The notes under the pieces are model-generated. The model made no database searches, was not told the origin of the DNA, and was given only the letters and a program-made list of their open reading frames with translations. 64,000 bases of DNA from assembly GCF_000305775.1 (NCBI RefSeq), contig NC_018866.1, forward strand, positions 1,240,001 through 1,304,000, read 5' to 3'. Source of the DNA: Dehalobacter sp. DCA (GTDB lineage Bacteria > Bacillota > Desulfitobacteriia > Desulfitobacteriales > Syntrophobotulaceae). Made by a program: the position numbers and the translations under genes. Shown here piece by piece: positions 18,775 to 28,963 of this stretch. Numbering within the stretch: position 1 is the stretch's first letter; each line of letters starts with the position of its first letter.

Positions 18775-19603
18775 TTAGACGGGTAGGATATGTTTCTCCA
18801 TAAACTGGTCGAACTTGTCCATATAGACGTTAGAAAGCAAAGGACTTAAAATTCCACCTTATGCAAAGTAAGCGACGAAAACCTTGTATTTACAGCTTTT
18901 CTGTTTGATTTACTTTGCATAATATCCAAGGCTACTTCAAATCTAAAACCCAGGTAAAGTTACGATTAGTCTTTGACCCAGCCAGACATACCACTATAAA
19001 CTGATACCAGGATACGTTTTCTTCTCCACTTTAATGATTCCACCAATATAGTATCTTGGAAGATTCGTACTTCCTTTTCAAATTAGCTTGGGGGATTATG
19101 CAAAGAAAATCAAAGAAGACATGAGGATTTATCGGCACTTCAGCAGTTTACTTTGCATAATAACTTTCTTCGCATAATGTGGATTATGCAAAGCTTAGCA
19201 TAATCCACCCTGCGGACACCCGCTTAGGGTAGTGAAATATTTCCAGTCTTCCATGTACCCACATTCCAGAAAGCGTTTCATCGGTCTCACGAAGCGATTG
19301 TCTTTCACTTTTTAGCCAGAATTCCGAGTAGAATGCTGTGATCGATACTACCAAAACAGTCGCGGATATCGCCTGCAACGAACCATTTTACACTTTCCCA
19401 ACCATCTTTAGCCCGAATAGAATCCAGTGCTGTGTGGCATCCCCGATTGGAACGGAAACCGTGAGAGGCGTTGCTGAATTGCGGACCAAAGTAGATATTC
19501 AGAATCAGACGAATGACTTCTCGGAGTAATTTGTCTGACCATGTTGGCAGTCCGAGAGGGCGTTGCTTCTTACTGCTCTTTTTCTTGACATATCAATGCT
19601 CTA
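18775..19603 (-). pseudogene. Group II intron reverse transcriptase fragment, interrupted by a small element
   Basis: From 19603 the minus strand reads SSKKQRPLGLPTWSDKL, REVIRLIL, SHGFRSNRGCHTALDSIRA and DIRDCFGSIDH. A lost base in an A-run is followed by FLECGYMEDWKYFTTLSGCP and QGG. It resumes beyond the 345-bp insert as ILSPLLSNVYMDKFDQFMEK. These are RT domains 0-4 of LtrA-like maturases. The YxDD motif, maturase and endonuclease domains are missing, and no intron RNA is evident. It cannot be mobile. Confidence 0.75.
18859..19203. mobile_element. 345-bp nonautonomous (MITE-like) element with TTATGC ends
   Basis: The ends are TTATGCAAAG and, inverted, TTATGCTAAG. The 6-bp sequence TCCACC flanks both sides (18853-18858 and 19204-19209). 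Removing the element plus one TCCACC restores the RT frame ...PQGG-ILSPLL. Three more copies of TTATGCAAAG in both orientations lie inside (18910-18922, 19096-19105, 19148-19160). No gene is encoded. The same motif with similar neighbouring bases sits at 4619-4640 before the broken tyrosine recombinase. Confidence 0.7.
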
Positions 19604-19647
19604 TCCTGCTTGTGGATAGATTGTTACATGCACTAGCTGTGCGCGCA

Positions 19648-19850
19648 ATAGATTCCTGTACTTTCCATCGCCACATGGGAACACTTTCGTTCCTCTAGCC
19701 AGTCAGCAAGAGTTAACAGTTCGGGCGTCGTCGTCCCAAACGTTCTGATCTCCTTTTTCGGCTTATGTTCCAAAGGACCAAAACAACACAGGCGACCACT
19801 GTTTCTTGATGTACATCCAAACCAACACAGCATTCCAAAACTGCTTCCAT
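19648..19850 (-). pseudogene. IS110-family transposase, N-terminal fragment
   Basis: ATG 19850 starts MEAVLECCVGLDVHQETVVA with the first catalytic Asp. After a frameshift it reads EIRTFGTTTPELLTLADWLE and SHVAMESTGIY (catalytic Glu), and stops where group II intron DNA begins. It is similar to the longer IS110 copy at 24411-25621. Confidence 0.75.
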
Positions 19851-20119
19851 TTAACGAAACCTCCTAATAAGGCGGGTGAACCCAACAATCGGAGTAATTT
19901 TAGTGAAATTTCTTACACGTGCTCAAGGCACATTTACCTGTGCTCATAGATTGTTGGAACCAGTTTATTTGTCGGGGTAAAATCCACCACAAAAAAGACG
20001 GCTTACAGAACCCCACCTTGTTAAGATTATTACCATTTATTAACGTTTAAAAAAGTTCATATTAATTTTCATTCTCCCTGTGAGCCGACAGGTTCATGGA
20101 AGTTTATTTAAAAAAACCC

Positions 20120-20166
20120 AAGACTATGGCTTGTTATAGTTTTATGTTATAACAAGCCATAGTCTT
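20120..20166. terminator. Strong hairpin between mobile debris and metH
   Basis: Perfect 19-base arms (AAGACTATGGCTTGTTATA and its complement) enclose a 9-base loop. A-rich sequence precedes it and a short TT run follows, so it may act as a terminator in either direction. It isolates metH from the debris upstream. Confidence 0.5.
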
Positions 20167-20292
20167 TTAAAGTTACCCTATATCTTTTTTATCATGCTAT
20201 AGTGAATGTATGAGTGCGACAGTAATTTGATTATTGTTTACGATGACAGATACATCTAAAATATTCACTCAAAATTAAGGGGGGGCTAACAA

Positions 20293-23200
20293 ATGAGATA
20301 TAATATCGAGGATTATTTAAAGGAAAGCATTCTTGTCCTGGATGGTGCGATGGGGACTTGTATCCAAGGATATAACTTGAATGAGCAAGAATATGCAGGA
20401 AGTTGTAATTGTCATAGAGGCCAAAAGGGGAATAATGACCTTTTGAATATTACTCATCCAGAGATTATTAAAGCTATTCATAAAAATTTTCTAGTTGCTG
20501 GGGCGGATATCATTGAAACAAATACCTTTAATGCCACTAGAATATCTCAAAAAGATTATGGTATGGAGGATAAGGTCTATGATCTTAACTTCCAAGGCGC
20601 AAGGCTAGCAAGAGAAGCGGCAGATCTTTTTACTCAAGTAGATCCAAGGAAACCGCGTTTTGTAGCCGGTTCAGTTGGGCCGACCAATAGAACAGCATCA
20701 CTTTCACCAGATGTTGAAAACCCAGGCATCAGAAATATTAGCTTTGATGAACTCGTACTTGCTTATGGAGAGCAGATACAGGGGCTTGTAGATGGTGGAG
20801 TAGATATTCTATTTGTTGAAACAATCTTTGATGCCTTAAATGCCAGAGCAGCAGTATTTGCAGCTGAAAGTGTCTTTGAGGAAAAAGGGTTAACACTGCC
20901 AATATTTATCTCAGGTACTATTGCAGATAAAAGTGGCCGTATTTTATCCGGTCAAACGCTTGAAGCTTTTGCACATACGATGAAGGGTGATGAAATACTT
21001 GGTATAGGGTTAAACTGTTCCTTTGGCGCCAAGGATTTAATTCCTATCATCAGATATCTTTCAAAAACACAAGATCGGTATGTAACATTTCATCCTAATG
21101 CAGGTCTGCCAAACTCCCTAGGGGAGTATGAGGAACGTCCGGAAGAAACGGCAGCCTTGGTAAAGGAATTGGCCGAGGAAGGGCATTTAAATATTGTCGG
21201 AGCATGCTGCGGTTCAACACCAGCGCATATTAAAGCGATCAGTGAAGCGGTTCGAGGGATCAAACCGAGAAAGATTCCTCTGATAGAAAAGGAGACTGTT
21301 TACTGTGGCCTTGAAGCTATCGTCATAAAGAAAGAAAACAATTTTGTGAATATTGGGGAAAGAACGAATGTTTCAGGATCAGCTAAGTTTGCAAGATTAA
21401 TTAGAGAGAAACAATATGAAGAAGCATTATTTGTGGCCAAGGAACAGGTGGAAAATGGAGCCCAAATTATCGACATAAACTTTGACGATGGGCTACTTGA
21501 TGCCTTAAGTGAAATGGATATATTTCTTAAGCTTCTGGCAAGCGAGCCAGAGATTTGCAGGGTTCCAGTGATGATCGATTCATCAAAATTTGAGGTTTTA
21601 GAAATAGGCTTAAAGGCAATTCAAGGTAAGGCAGTTGTGAATTCAATAAGCCTCAAAGAAGGGGAAGCGGAGTTTATTCGGCAAACAACGTTAATCAAAA
21701 GATATGGCGCAGGGATGGTAGTAATGGCTTTTGATGAACAAGGTCAGGCGGATACTTTTGAAAAGCGAATTGCAGTTTGTAAAAGAGCCTATGATATATT
21801 AGTGAATAAGGTGAAGTTTCCACCAACGGATATAATTTTTGACCCTAATATTTTAGCCATTGCCACGGGGATTGAAGAGCATAATAATTACGCGGTCGAT
21901 TTTATTAACACCGTAAAATGGATCAAGGAAAACCTTCCATTCGCCAAGGTAAGTGGTGGGATAAGTAATTTATCCTTCTCCTTTAGAGGAAACAATGCCA
22001 TCAGGGAAGCTATGCACTCCGTGTTTCTGTATCACGCTATTGCTGCAGGCATGGATATGGCTATTGTAAACCCCAGTATGATTCAAATTTACGATGAAAT
22101 AGATAAAGAGCTCCTGGAAAAGGTTGAAGATGTTGTACTAAATAAAACACCAGATTCTGCTGAAAAACTCTTAGAGTTTGCAGAACTTTACAAAGCATCA
22201 GGCGGGGACCAAGTTGAGAATAAACTTGCCTGGAGAGAGAAGGAATCCGAGGAACGATTAATCCATGCTTTAGTAAAAGGGATAGCAGAATATATTGAAG
22301 AAGACGTTGAAGACGTCAGAAGACAATATGACAGAGCAGAAAAGGTTATTGAAGGACCGCTAATGGATGGTATGAAAGTGGTTGGAGAATTATTTGGCGA
22401 AGGCAAAATGTTTCTCCCGCAGGTTGTTAAAAGCGCCAGAGTTATGAAAAAGGCTGTAGGCTTTTTATTACCCTACATTGAGGCAGAGAAGAAGAGTAAT
22501 GAAAGTAGAAGTGCAGGGAAAGTAGTCGTGGCAACGGTTAAGGGTGATGTGCATGATATTGGCAAGAACATCATTTCTGTCATTCTGTCTTGTAATAATT
22601 TTGAAGTTATCGATCTTGGCGTAATGGCCTCTTGCGAGGTAATTCTTCAAACTGCAAAAAAGGAAAAGGCAGATATCATCGCCCTGAGCGGACTTATTAC
22701 TCCCTCGTTAGATGAGATGTCTAATGTGGCGGAGGAAATGGAACGGCAAGGATTTACCATTCCCCTGATGATTGGTGGTGCAACAACCTCTAAGACTCAT
22801 ACAGCCTTAAAGATTGCCCCTAAATATTCAAAGGGTGTAGTGAATAGTATTGATGCTTCAAAAGCCGTAGAAGCCGCTAAAAAGCTGCTTAATAAAGATG
22901 AAAGAGAAAGGTATCTAACCCAAATAGGGGAAGAATACCAAACTATAAGAGAAAACTACGGAAAAATTGAAAGAAAGCTTGTGCCCTTAGAAGAAGCTAG
23001 GAAAAAGAAATTTAATATCGATTGGAATAAGGAAAGTATCAACATTCCAAATCTAATTGGCACCAAACATTTAAAAAATTTTCCCATCAGCGAGCTTAGA
23101 AAATATATCGATTGGTCTTTCTTCTTTGTGGCTTGGGATATGGGAATGGTGTATCCTAAAATTATGGAAGATCCTAAATATGGTGGAGAAGCTAAAAAAC

Positions 23201-23940
23201 TTTTTGCTGATGCCAATGAAATGTTAGATTTGCTAGAGAGGGAAGACATACTTACAGCCAATGCTGTTTTGGGTATTTTTCCTGCTAACTCTCTAGGAGA
23301 TGACCTTGAAATGTACCATAATGGAAGTGTTACAACCTTCAATATGTTAAGGCAGCAAGAGGTTTCCCAGGATAATGTCTATAGATGCCTTGCAGATTAT
23401 ATAGCCCCTAAGGATAGTGGGATAACTGATTATTTAGGTGGCTTTATTGTAACGGCAGGCGTTGGTGCGAAGGAGTATGCCGAAAAACTTAAAGAACAAG
23501 GTAATGACTACGGAGCAATCATGGTAAAACTTCTTGCTGATCGGTTAGCAGAAGCCTTTGCAGGGTTATTACATCTTCAGGTCAGAACGGATTATTGGGG
23601 ATACTCTCCAGATGAAAATCTCGAGCTTAAATCGCTATTAAAAGGGTCATTTAAGGGAATAAGACCAGCCTTTGGATATCCTTGTCTTAGGGATCATGCT
23701 GAAAAAACAAAGCTCTTTCAGCTTTTAGAGGGGGAAAGTAAGACTGGTATCACTTTAACAGGACATTATATGATGGATCCTGTTGCTAGTGTGTGCGGGC
23801 TGTACTTCGCCTCTGAAGTGGCAAAATATTTTGATATTCACAGAATTGATAAGGCTCAAGTGGATGATTACGCAAAGCGCAACAATAAAGAGCTTAAAGA
23901 GATTGAGAAGATGTTAACTACGATTTTGGCGTATAAATAA
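20293..23940 (+). CDS. metH: Cobalamin-dependent methionine synthase
   Basis: The 1215-residue protein transfers the methyl of 5-methyltetrahydrofolate through methylcobalamin to homocysteine. All modules are present. The homocysteine domain runs to about residue 325 and contains the zinc motif GACCGSTP. The pterin domain starts [17 protein letters not shown]. The B12 domain has GDVHDIGKN, with the axial His. The C-terminal activation domain includes RPAFGYP and [16 protein letters not shown]. Length is close to E. coli MetH (1227). The start ATG has GGGGGG 8 bases upstream. No SAM or cobalamin riboswitch was recognised upstream. It is intact although both neighbours are debris, so it is probably under selection. 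Confidence 0.97.
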   Translation: MRYNIEDYLKESILVLDGAMGTCIQGYNLNEQEYAGSCNCHRGQKGNNDLLNITHPEIIKAIHKNFLVAGADIIETNTFNATRISQKDYGMEDKVYDLNFQGARLAREAADLFTQVDPRKPRFVAGSVGPTNRTASLSPDVENPGIRNISFDELVLAYGEQIQGLVDGGVDILFVETIFDALNARAAVFAAESVFEEKGLTLPIFISGTIADKSGRILSGQTLEAFAHTMKGDEILGIGLNCSFGAKDLIPIIRYLSKTQDRYVTFHPNAGLPNSLGEYEERPEETAALVKELAEEGHLNIVGACCGSTPAHIKAISEAVRGIKPRKIPLIEKETVYCGLEAIVIKKENNFVNIGERTNVSGSAKFARLIREKQYEEALFVAKEQVENGAQIIDINFDDGLLDALSEMDIFLKLLASEPEICRVPVMIDSSKFEVLEIGLKAIQGKAVVNSISLKEGEAEFIRQTTLIKRYGAGMVVMAFDEQGQADTFEKRIAVCKRAYDILVNKVKFPPTDIIFDPNILAIATGIEEHNNYAVDFINTVKWIKENLPFAKVSGGISNLSFSFRGNNAIREAMHSVFLYHAIAAGMDMAIVNPSMIQIYDEIDKELLEKVEDVVLNKTPDSAEKLLEFAELYKASGGDQVENKLAWREKESEERLIHALVKGIAEYIEEDVEDVRRQYDRAEKVIEGPLMDGMKVVGELFGEGKMFLPQVVKSARVMKKAVGFLLPYIEAEKKSNESRSAGKVVVATVKGDVHDIGKNIISVILSCNNFEVIDLGVMASCEVILQTAKKEKADIIALSGLITPSLDEMSNVAEEMERQGFTIPLMIGGATTSKTHTALKIAPKYSKGVVNSIDASKAVEAAKKLLNKDERERYLTQIGEEYQTIRENYGKIERKLVPLEEARKKKFNIDWNKESINIPNLIGTKHLKNFPISELRKYIDWSFFFVAWDMGMVYPKIMEDPKYGGEAKKLFADANEMLDLLEREDILTANAVLGIFPANSLGDDLEMYHNGSVTTFNMLRQQEVSQDNVYRCLADYIAPKDSGITDYLGGFIVTAGVGAKEYAEKLKEQGNDYGAIMVKLLADRLAEAFAGLLHLQVRTDYWGYSPDENLELKSLLKGSFKGIRPAFGYPCLRDHAEKTKLFQLLEGESKTGITLTGHYMMDPVASVCGLYFASEVAKYFDIHRIDKAQVDDYAKRNNKELKEIEKMLTTILAYK

Positions 23941-23961
23941 GAAAATGGAGGCGGTAATTTA

Positions 23962-24186
23962 CTACCTAATATCCGCAAAGGCTCCTACATTTTTTCCTCC
24001 ACTGCTAATAGCAGAACGCGAACTTGAAAAGGAACTACGAGTTACATTTTTAGGATTGCCGCAATTACGAAACTTCTCGACCTCTTTAACAACAATTGCT
24101 CTTATACGATCTTCGTACTTCTCGGCAAATCTATCCCAGTGTCTCTCTTTATCAAAAAAAATCTGTCTCAAAATGTTATTTTCCAT
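23962..24186 (-). pseudogene. IS91-like (zinc-binding) transposase, N-terminal fragment
   Basis: ATG 24186 behind GGAG begins MENNILRQIFFDKERHWDRF, then IVVKEVEKFRNCGNPKN. This is the start of transposases with the N-terminal zinc domain of IS91 type. The sequence goes out of frame before the cysteine motifs. Confidence 0.5.
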
Positions 24187-24410
24187 AACTCCTTCATACC
24201 AAATTTGCAAGTAAAGGGGTACCCCAAAACTTATACTTTCTGCCCTGAAAATTACAAAAGTTGGGCTAAATGTTCGCTTTAGGAATTAGACAACACTAAA
24301 CTACACCCAAGGTTACCGTTTCAAAAGGATAAATATTAGAACTTTCCAACTCAAGAAACAAAGTTACCAGGGCTATTTTTCAATGTTCCTATAGTTTTTA
24401 TTGATGACTT

Positions 24411-25621
24411 TTATGCCGTTTGTTCTTGAACACTCACTAATAAACCAAAGGACTCTAGTCTTTTGATCGAATTCCTAACCAAGATGTCCTTCTTGCGTTC
24501 GTCAAAATAGTTAAATCCTAAATCCACATATTCTTGTTTCGCGTTAACAAGATATGTACTAGGGATAGTATTGTATGTCCTACAGCTATCGCCGCCTTAT
24601 TCTTTCCTCGTCGAGCGGCGACACGATGGTATTGAGCTGATAAGTAGGTGTTTTTCTGACGAGAAGCCGCTTTTGCTGCTTCAGTTAGGGCACTTCTTAG
24701 CTTCTTGTTTCCTTTACGCGTCTTAGTGGACTTTTTTTTCCCTGCGCTTTCATCATGACCTGGAGTCATCCCTGCCCATGAACATAAGTGTCCAGGCGTA
24801 GGGAAGCGAGACATATCTGTGCCAACTTCCGCTATTATCTGTTCAGCGGTTCGTCTTCCAACTCCAGGTATGGAATCCAATATCTTTAGTTCTTCCGTAA
24901 AAGGAGTCATACGTTTCTCGATTTCTTCGTCCAACTCGCTAATCAGTTCATTGAGGTAATCGATATGCGCTAATTGTTTCTCCATCATATGCAGTTGATG
25001 CGCTTCGAGTCGTCCTTCAAGAGCAAGTTTCAAATGTTCTTTTTTGTCCTTCAGCTTCTTGAGAGCAGAATCTGCCAAAATAGAAGTGTCTCTCTCTCCA
25101 TTGATCATGGCTTCCAGCATATTTCGTCCAGAGACACCTAAGACATTCGAAGCCACAGAGGAAAGTTTAATGTTACCTCCCTCTAATACCTTTTGGAGGC
25201 GATTTACTTCCCGAGTTCTTTCTTCGATGATGCTTCGTCGGTAGCGGACGATCTCTTTCAATTCTCTTTGCTCCCGGTCCGGTATATAACTTCCTTGAAC
25301 TAGACCATGACGTAGTATCCGCGCAATCCATTCGGCACCTTTAACATCTGTTTTACGTCCCGGCACCGCTTTTATATGCTGCGCATTGACACCATTGGAT
25401 GAAGGTTCTCCGGTTCTAATAGGTTATAAATGGGTTTCCAGTAGTCACCTGTGCTCTCCATCGCGACATGGGAACAGCGGCTGCTTTTGATCCAGTCCAC
25501 AAGTTCGATCAGATTCCGAGTCATTGTTGCAAATGTTCGAATCTCCTTTCGTGATGATGCAGGCTGTGATACTCTTTTTATGCACATCCAACCCGCAACA
25601 ACGTTCATGTAAGACTTCCAT
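24411..25621 (-). pseudogene. IS110-family transposase with several frameshifts
   Basis: ATG 25621 begins MEVLHERCCGLDVHKKSITA (first Asp). After a shift near 25555 it reads MTRNLIELVDWIKSSRCSHV and AMESTGDYW (Glu). After another near 25385 come PGRKTDVKGAEWIARILRHG (two Asp) and the Transposase_20 segment LDSIPGVGRRTAEQIIAEVG. After a third near 24550 the tail YVDLGFNYFDERKK reaches the stop at 24411. All DEDD positions survive in pieces. It would be about 400 residues if repaired. Confidence 0.8.
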
Positions 25622-25639
25622 ACCATAGCTTCTCCTTAG

Positions 25640-25940
25640 ACTGGTTTTGTTTAAGGCAGGTGCAACAACCAATAGGGGTTATTCTGCCCTGCGTGCTTCC
25701 CGAGGGAGCAACAATCTGCGATGCACCGGGTCGTTGTGGTCCGTCTGATACGCGGGCTCGCGACACCAAGAAAGTTCGACCTACCTTCGCCAGCCATAGT
25801 AGTAGTATGGACAAAATTTTTATTCATCAGTGGTGCCGCAAAGCGGCATGGGGGTCTGATACGTCGAGAAAACATGGCCACCTTAAAATACAAAATTATA
25901 GATGTGGCAGTCTATTGCATGAAATAGAGGTTGCGTAGAT
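25640..25940. other. Noncoding left end of the IS110 element
   Basis: About 300 bp upstream of the IS110 gene have no credible frame and several short hairpins (for example TGCCGC-AAAG-CGGCA at about 25840). In IS110-group elements this stretch can encode the bridge RNA that guides target choice. Assignment here is by position only. Confidence 0.35.
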
Positions 25941-26014
25941 CTGCGGGCCCCTTAATAAAGAAATTATTAGAACGATTCAAAGAATCCTCTTTTTGGTGTT
26001 CCTAAAAACAAGTT

Positions 26015-26054
26015 GAGAGTAAAATCAGCAATTACTTCTGTTGATTTTACTCTC
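26015..26054 (+). terminator. Hairpin with 13-bp perfect stem
   Basis: GAGAGTAAAATCA pairs with TGATTTTACTCTC around a 14-base loop, and CTATTTTT follows on the plus strand. It could be a terminator or an element end. Confidence 0.45.
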
Positions 26055-26111
26055 CTATTTTTGCTTGAAAGTGAAAAGAAGCTGTCTTTTCATGAATGTC
26101 CTTTGACATCA

Positions 26112-26807
26112 TTATGAGACAGCCCCATTGTTTCTGATCAGTTCCAGCAGCTGCTCTGTTCCGACGATCTCTCGGTCGAAGCCGTTATTATCCAGAAGCT
26201 GGCTTCTTTTCTTTTTTATAGCGGCAAGCTCTACATTCAGGGTGTTTAGCCGCTCTATAAATACTGCAGGGTCGATATACCCCTTCGATACCAATCTACT
26301 GAGTATATGACCCTGCTCTGTAAGCTCCATGATTCTGTTACTGCAGTCCCCGATTTCCTGCTCCTGCTGCTCGTCCATTCGAAGCTTTTTGAGCACTTCC
26401 AGCAGGGGAGTGAGGATTTCGGTATAATTGCTTTTGAGCTTGCCCCACATCATGCCGAAAGCCCATTGAACGTCATCCTCTCGGATTGCCTTTTGGCTAC
26501 ATTTGGTGTTGTCCAAAATGTGCTGGCGGCAGCACCATTGAATTTTCTCATAAGGCTTGCCTATGTAAATTTTCTGCCTTCGGAATATACCGCCGCATTC
26601 TCCGCATAAGATTTTGCTGCTGAAGGCGTACCGGCTTTGGTATTTCTCCGAATCGTCCATCCCCATCTGCTTTCTGCGGTATTCAAAGATTTCCCTGATC
26701 GCCTCCGCCTGTTCATGTGAGATAATGGGTTCATGGTTGTCCTCAATAAGGTATTGAGGAAGCTGACCCTTGTCTCTCTGTCGCTTAAACGGCAGCACCT
26801 CTGTGGT
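26112..26807 (-). pseudogene. Large serine recombinase, C-terminal part
   Basis: The frame carries the Recombinase domain (EDNHEPIISHEQAEAIREIF), the zinc beta-ribbon (SSKILCGECGGIFRR ... WCCRQHILDNTKCSQ) and a coiled-coil region. The catalytic resolvase domain with its Ser is absent and an in-frame TAA stands just upstream. It is a leftover of an integrative element, perhaps the one whose virD4 ghost lies at 27172-27261. Confidence 0.75.
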
Positions 26808-26941
26808 ACTTTAGATCGCAACTGCAACAATACAGGCAATTATAGATAATAAATGCCGTGTGAAACATCGCAGATCTATAACATAAACAAAAATTCATTC
26901 CTTTGCATATTCTAAAAAATTTATTATCGTTTACATAAAAA

Positions 26942-26974
26942 TCAAGACCTGCTGCAAAAATGGGCAGGTCTTGA
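26942..26974 (-). terminator. Intrinsic terminator downstream of the c-di-GMP riboswitch
   Basis: On the minus strand TCAAGACCTGC pairs with GCAGGTCTTGA (11 bp) and TTTTT follows. It lies 10-20 bases after the riboswitch core, the normal place for the expression platform. Confidence 0.75.
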
Positions 26975-26984
26975 CGCATGTAAT

Positions 26985-27075
26985 CTCACGGTAACCAGGC
27001 TGTCATAATGTTTAGAGCACCTTAGACCCTACGGCATTGCGTCCCTGCCTTTAGGCAGGTTTGCCCTTAACATTA
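26985..27075 (-). ncRNA. Cyclic di-GMP-I (GEMM) riboswitch
   Basis: The minus strand contains the class-I core in order: GGGCAAACC, a P2 hairpin (TGCCT-AAA-GGCA), GGGACGCAATGCC, the P3 segment, and GGTTACCG. These are the conserved ligand-binding and tetraloop-receptor parts of the GEMM fold. With the terminator at 26942-26974 it should control read-through in response to c-di-GMP. No intact gene follows. The next sequence is a serine recombinase fragment, so the regulated gene appears to have been lost. Confidence 0.85.
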
Positions 27076-27171
27076 TTTGTTTTTTAAATCTTTTAAAATA
27101 CCGCATAATTGCAGTTGATGCCACCCTTGGTGTATATCGTGGCAAAGTTCATACTGCAGATTCAAACATAT

Positions 27172-27261
27172 TCTAGATTCTGATATAAAAAGTTTACGGT
27201 ATTGCCGATATCCACAGCATCGGTCATCAAACATTGGACGTCATCATCGTCCAGAAACTCT
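27172..27261 (-). pseudogene. Degraded virD4 (coupling protein) remnant
   Basis: Directly after the fabF stop the minus strand reads LDDDDVQCLMTDAVDIGNTV and then NFLYQNLEYV. This aligns with LVDDDDIHCLMIGAAGVGKT... NFLYPNLEY of the VirD4 protein at 42227-44047. The Walker A motif is destroyed. It shows that an older conjugative element once lay here. Confidence 0.55.
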
Positions 27262-28418
27262 ATTTGATATACTTTTTTAAGAGCAATGAAGCGTTATGGC
27301 CACCAAATCCAAAACCATTTGATAAGGCATAATTTACTTCATGTTTGATTGCCTTATTAGGCACATAATCCAAATCGCAATCCTCATCTGGCACAGTTAA
27401 ATTGATCGTAGGAGGTATCATGCCCTCCTCTACAACTTTCAAAGTTATGATAGCTTCTATTCCTCCAGCTGCACCAAATAAATGACCTGTCATGGACTTT
27501 GTAGCATTGACTTTTATACGGTAGGCATCTTCTTTAAACAATGCTTTAATCGCCTTTGTTTCAGATTTATCTCCCTCTGGAGTACCTGTTGCGTGTGCGT
27601 TAATATAATCGACCTGTTTAGGTGATATTCCTGCCATATCAATCGCTGATTTCATTGCTCCTTCTGCCCCTTGATAATCGGGGCTTGTAATATGGTAGGC
27701 GTCAGTAGTCGCGCCGTATCCAACAATTTCACCAAGTATCTTAGCTCCGCGATTTTGGGCATGCTCCAATTCCTCCAGGAATAAAATTCCCGCACCTTCC
27801 GACATTACAAATCCATCCCTCAATTTATCAAAGGGACGGCTTGCCTGTTCTGGGTTCTCATTATTTGTGGACATCGCATGCATATTGGTAAATCCGGAAA
27901 ATGCAAATGTATTGATTGCTGCTTCAGATCCGCCAGCTATCACCGCATCTGTATAGCCGTGCTTGATACTTAAAAACGCTTCTCCAATAGCCTGATTGGA
28001 TGTTGCACAAGCCGATACCGGAGAAAAACTTGGCCCCGTAAAGCCTGTTTTAATGGCTATAATACCCGCTGCCATATTGCCGATCATCATAGGAACCATA
28101 AAAGGGGAAACATGCCTGTTTCCTCTGGTCATAAATTTTTCGTGATTTTTTATTATTGTCTTAATACCGCCAATACCTGAGCCTACATAGATACCGACTC
28201 TGTTTTTGTTAAAATTTATATCCTGTACATTTGCCATTTCAATTGCTTGTTTTGCTGCCGCATAAGCATATTGGATGAATAAATCATATCTATTTATCTC
28301 TTTTCCATCAAAGTAATCCTTGGAAGAAAAATCTTCGATATATCCGGCAATACGGGAAGGAATTTCCGAAAAAGACGAATCAGAAATCCTCTTTATTCCG
28401 CTCTTTCCGCTTGTGCTT
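27260..28418 (-). pseudogene. fabF: Beta-ketoacyl-ACP synthase II (FabF-like), 5' truncated
   Basis: The frame is open from about 28418 (KSGIKRISDSSFSEIPSRIA), after a TAA, to the stop at 27260. The catalytic triad is present: Cys in SACATSNQAIGEA, His in NAHATGTPEGD and His in SMTGHLFGAAG. About 25-30 N-terminal residues (usually VVVTGxGxVTPLG) are missing. An internal ATG at 28237 would give 325 residues but lacks part of the thiolase fold. The break is beside a short foreign stretch (KKDEITEYALRLIKHK at about 28400-28465). It is likely non-functional. Confidence 0.75.
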
Positions 28419-28519
28419 TATGAGGCGCAGAGCATATTCAGTAATTTCGTCTTTTTTTACAGTCACAATTTTAAATTTTACTCAATTTGCCTCAATTAAC
28501 TCCGTATTATTTGTATTTT

Positions 28520-28948
28520 CTAGATAACAGAATTGTTTCGAGAAAAGCTTTTGGTATAACCAGCGGCTTTTGCCGCATGACGCTGGGAAACTTCACCAAT
28601 AGGAAGAGGTTTTGACTGATCTCCTGGGAAGCTCGGGGCGGTCTCCATTGATTTGCAGTTAAATTTCCTCTCGACAAACCGGGCAACTTTGTGACTGGAG
28701 CTATGTATAAATTCCACGAAATCTATTCTACCGCCAGCCGCCACAACAAGATCTTCACTTTCACAGCTGGATCCTTCTCTAAATGCCATAACAATCAGAA
28801 AACTTACAATCAGGGAATATAGAATCCAGTTTCGGACTAAGTGGGCTATTATAGTCAGCGGCGTTACCAATTCGTACGTCATCAATACCCAAACTGAAAA
28901 CATAATCTCTTATATTTCCTTTATTTTATTCGCTTTGTTAATATCCAT
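28520..28948 (-). pseudogene. Divergent QueG-like gene, decayed and hit by IS1634
   Basis: ATG 28948 behind AGGAGG begins MDINKANKIKE. After shifts it reads IRDYVFSLGIDDVRIGNAAD, then IVMAFREGSSCESEDLVVAA, KVARFVERKFNCKSME and GEVSQRHAAKAAG with a degenerate GRNN. This follows the N-terminal half of QueG-like reductases of a subfamily different from the 7752 gene. It ends before the Fe-S motifs. The IS1634 element entered 16 bp upstream of its start and duplicated the ribosome site and first codons. Confidence 0.55.
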
Positions 28949-28963
28949 AATATATTACCTCCT
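28905..28963. repeat. 59-bp target-site duplication, left copy
   Basis: It is identical to 30998-31056 and flanks the IS1634 element. It contains the ribosome site and first 12 codons of the QueG-like gene at 28948. Confidence 0.9.

Noticed and set aside
18853-19209. CRISPR-like array in the TTATGCAAAG repeats
   Set aside because: The repeats are short, in both orientations and unevenly spaced, and no cas gene is present. A small transposable element with a target duplication fits.
26785-26979. Short frame directly after the c-di-GMP riboswitch as its regulated gene
   Set aside because: The frame starts inside the terminator, is rich in Cys/Phe without any pattern and overlaps the recombinase remnant.
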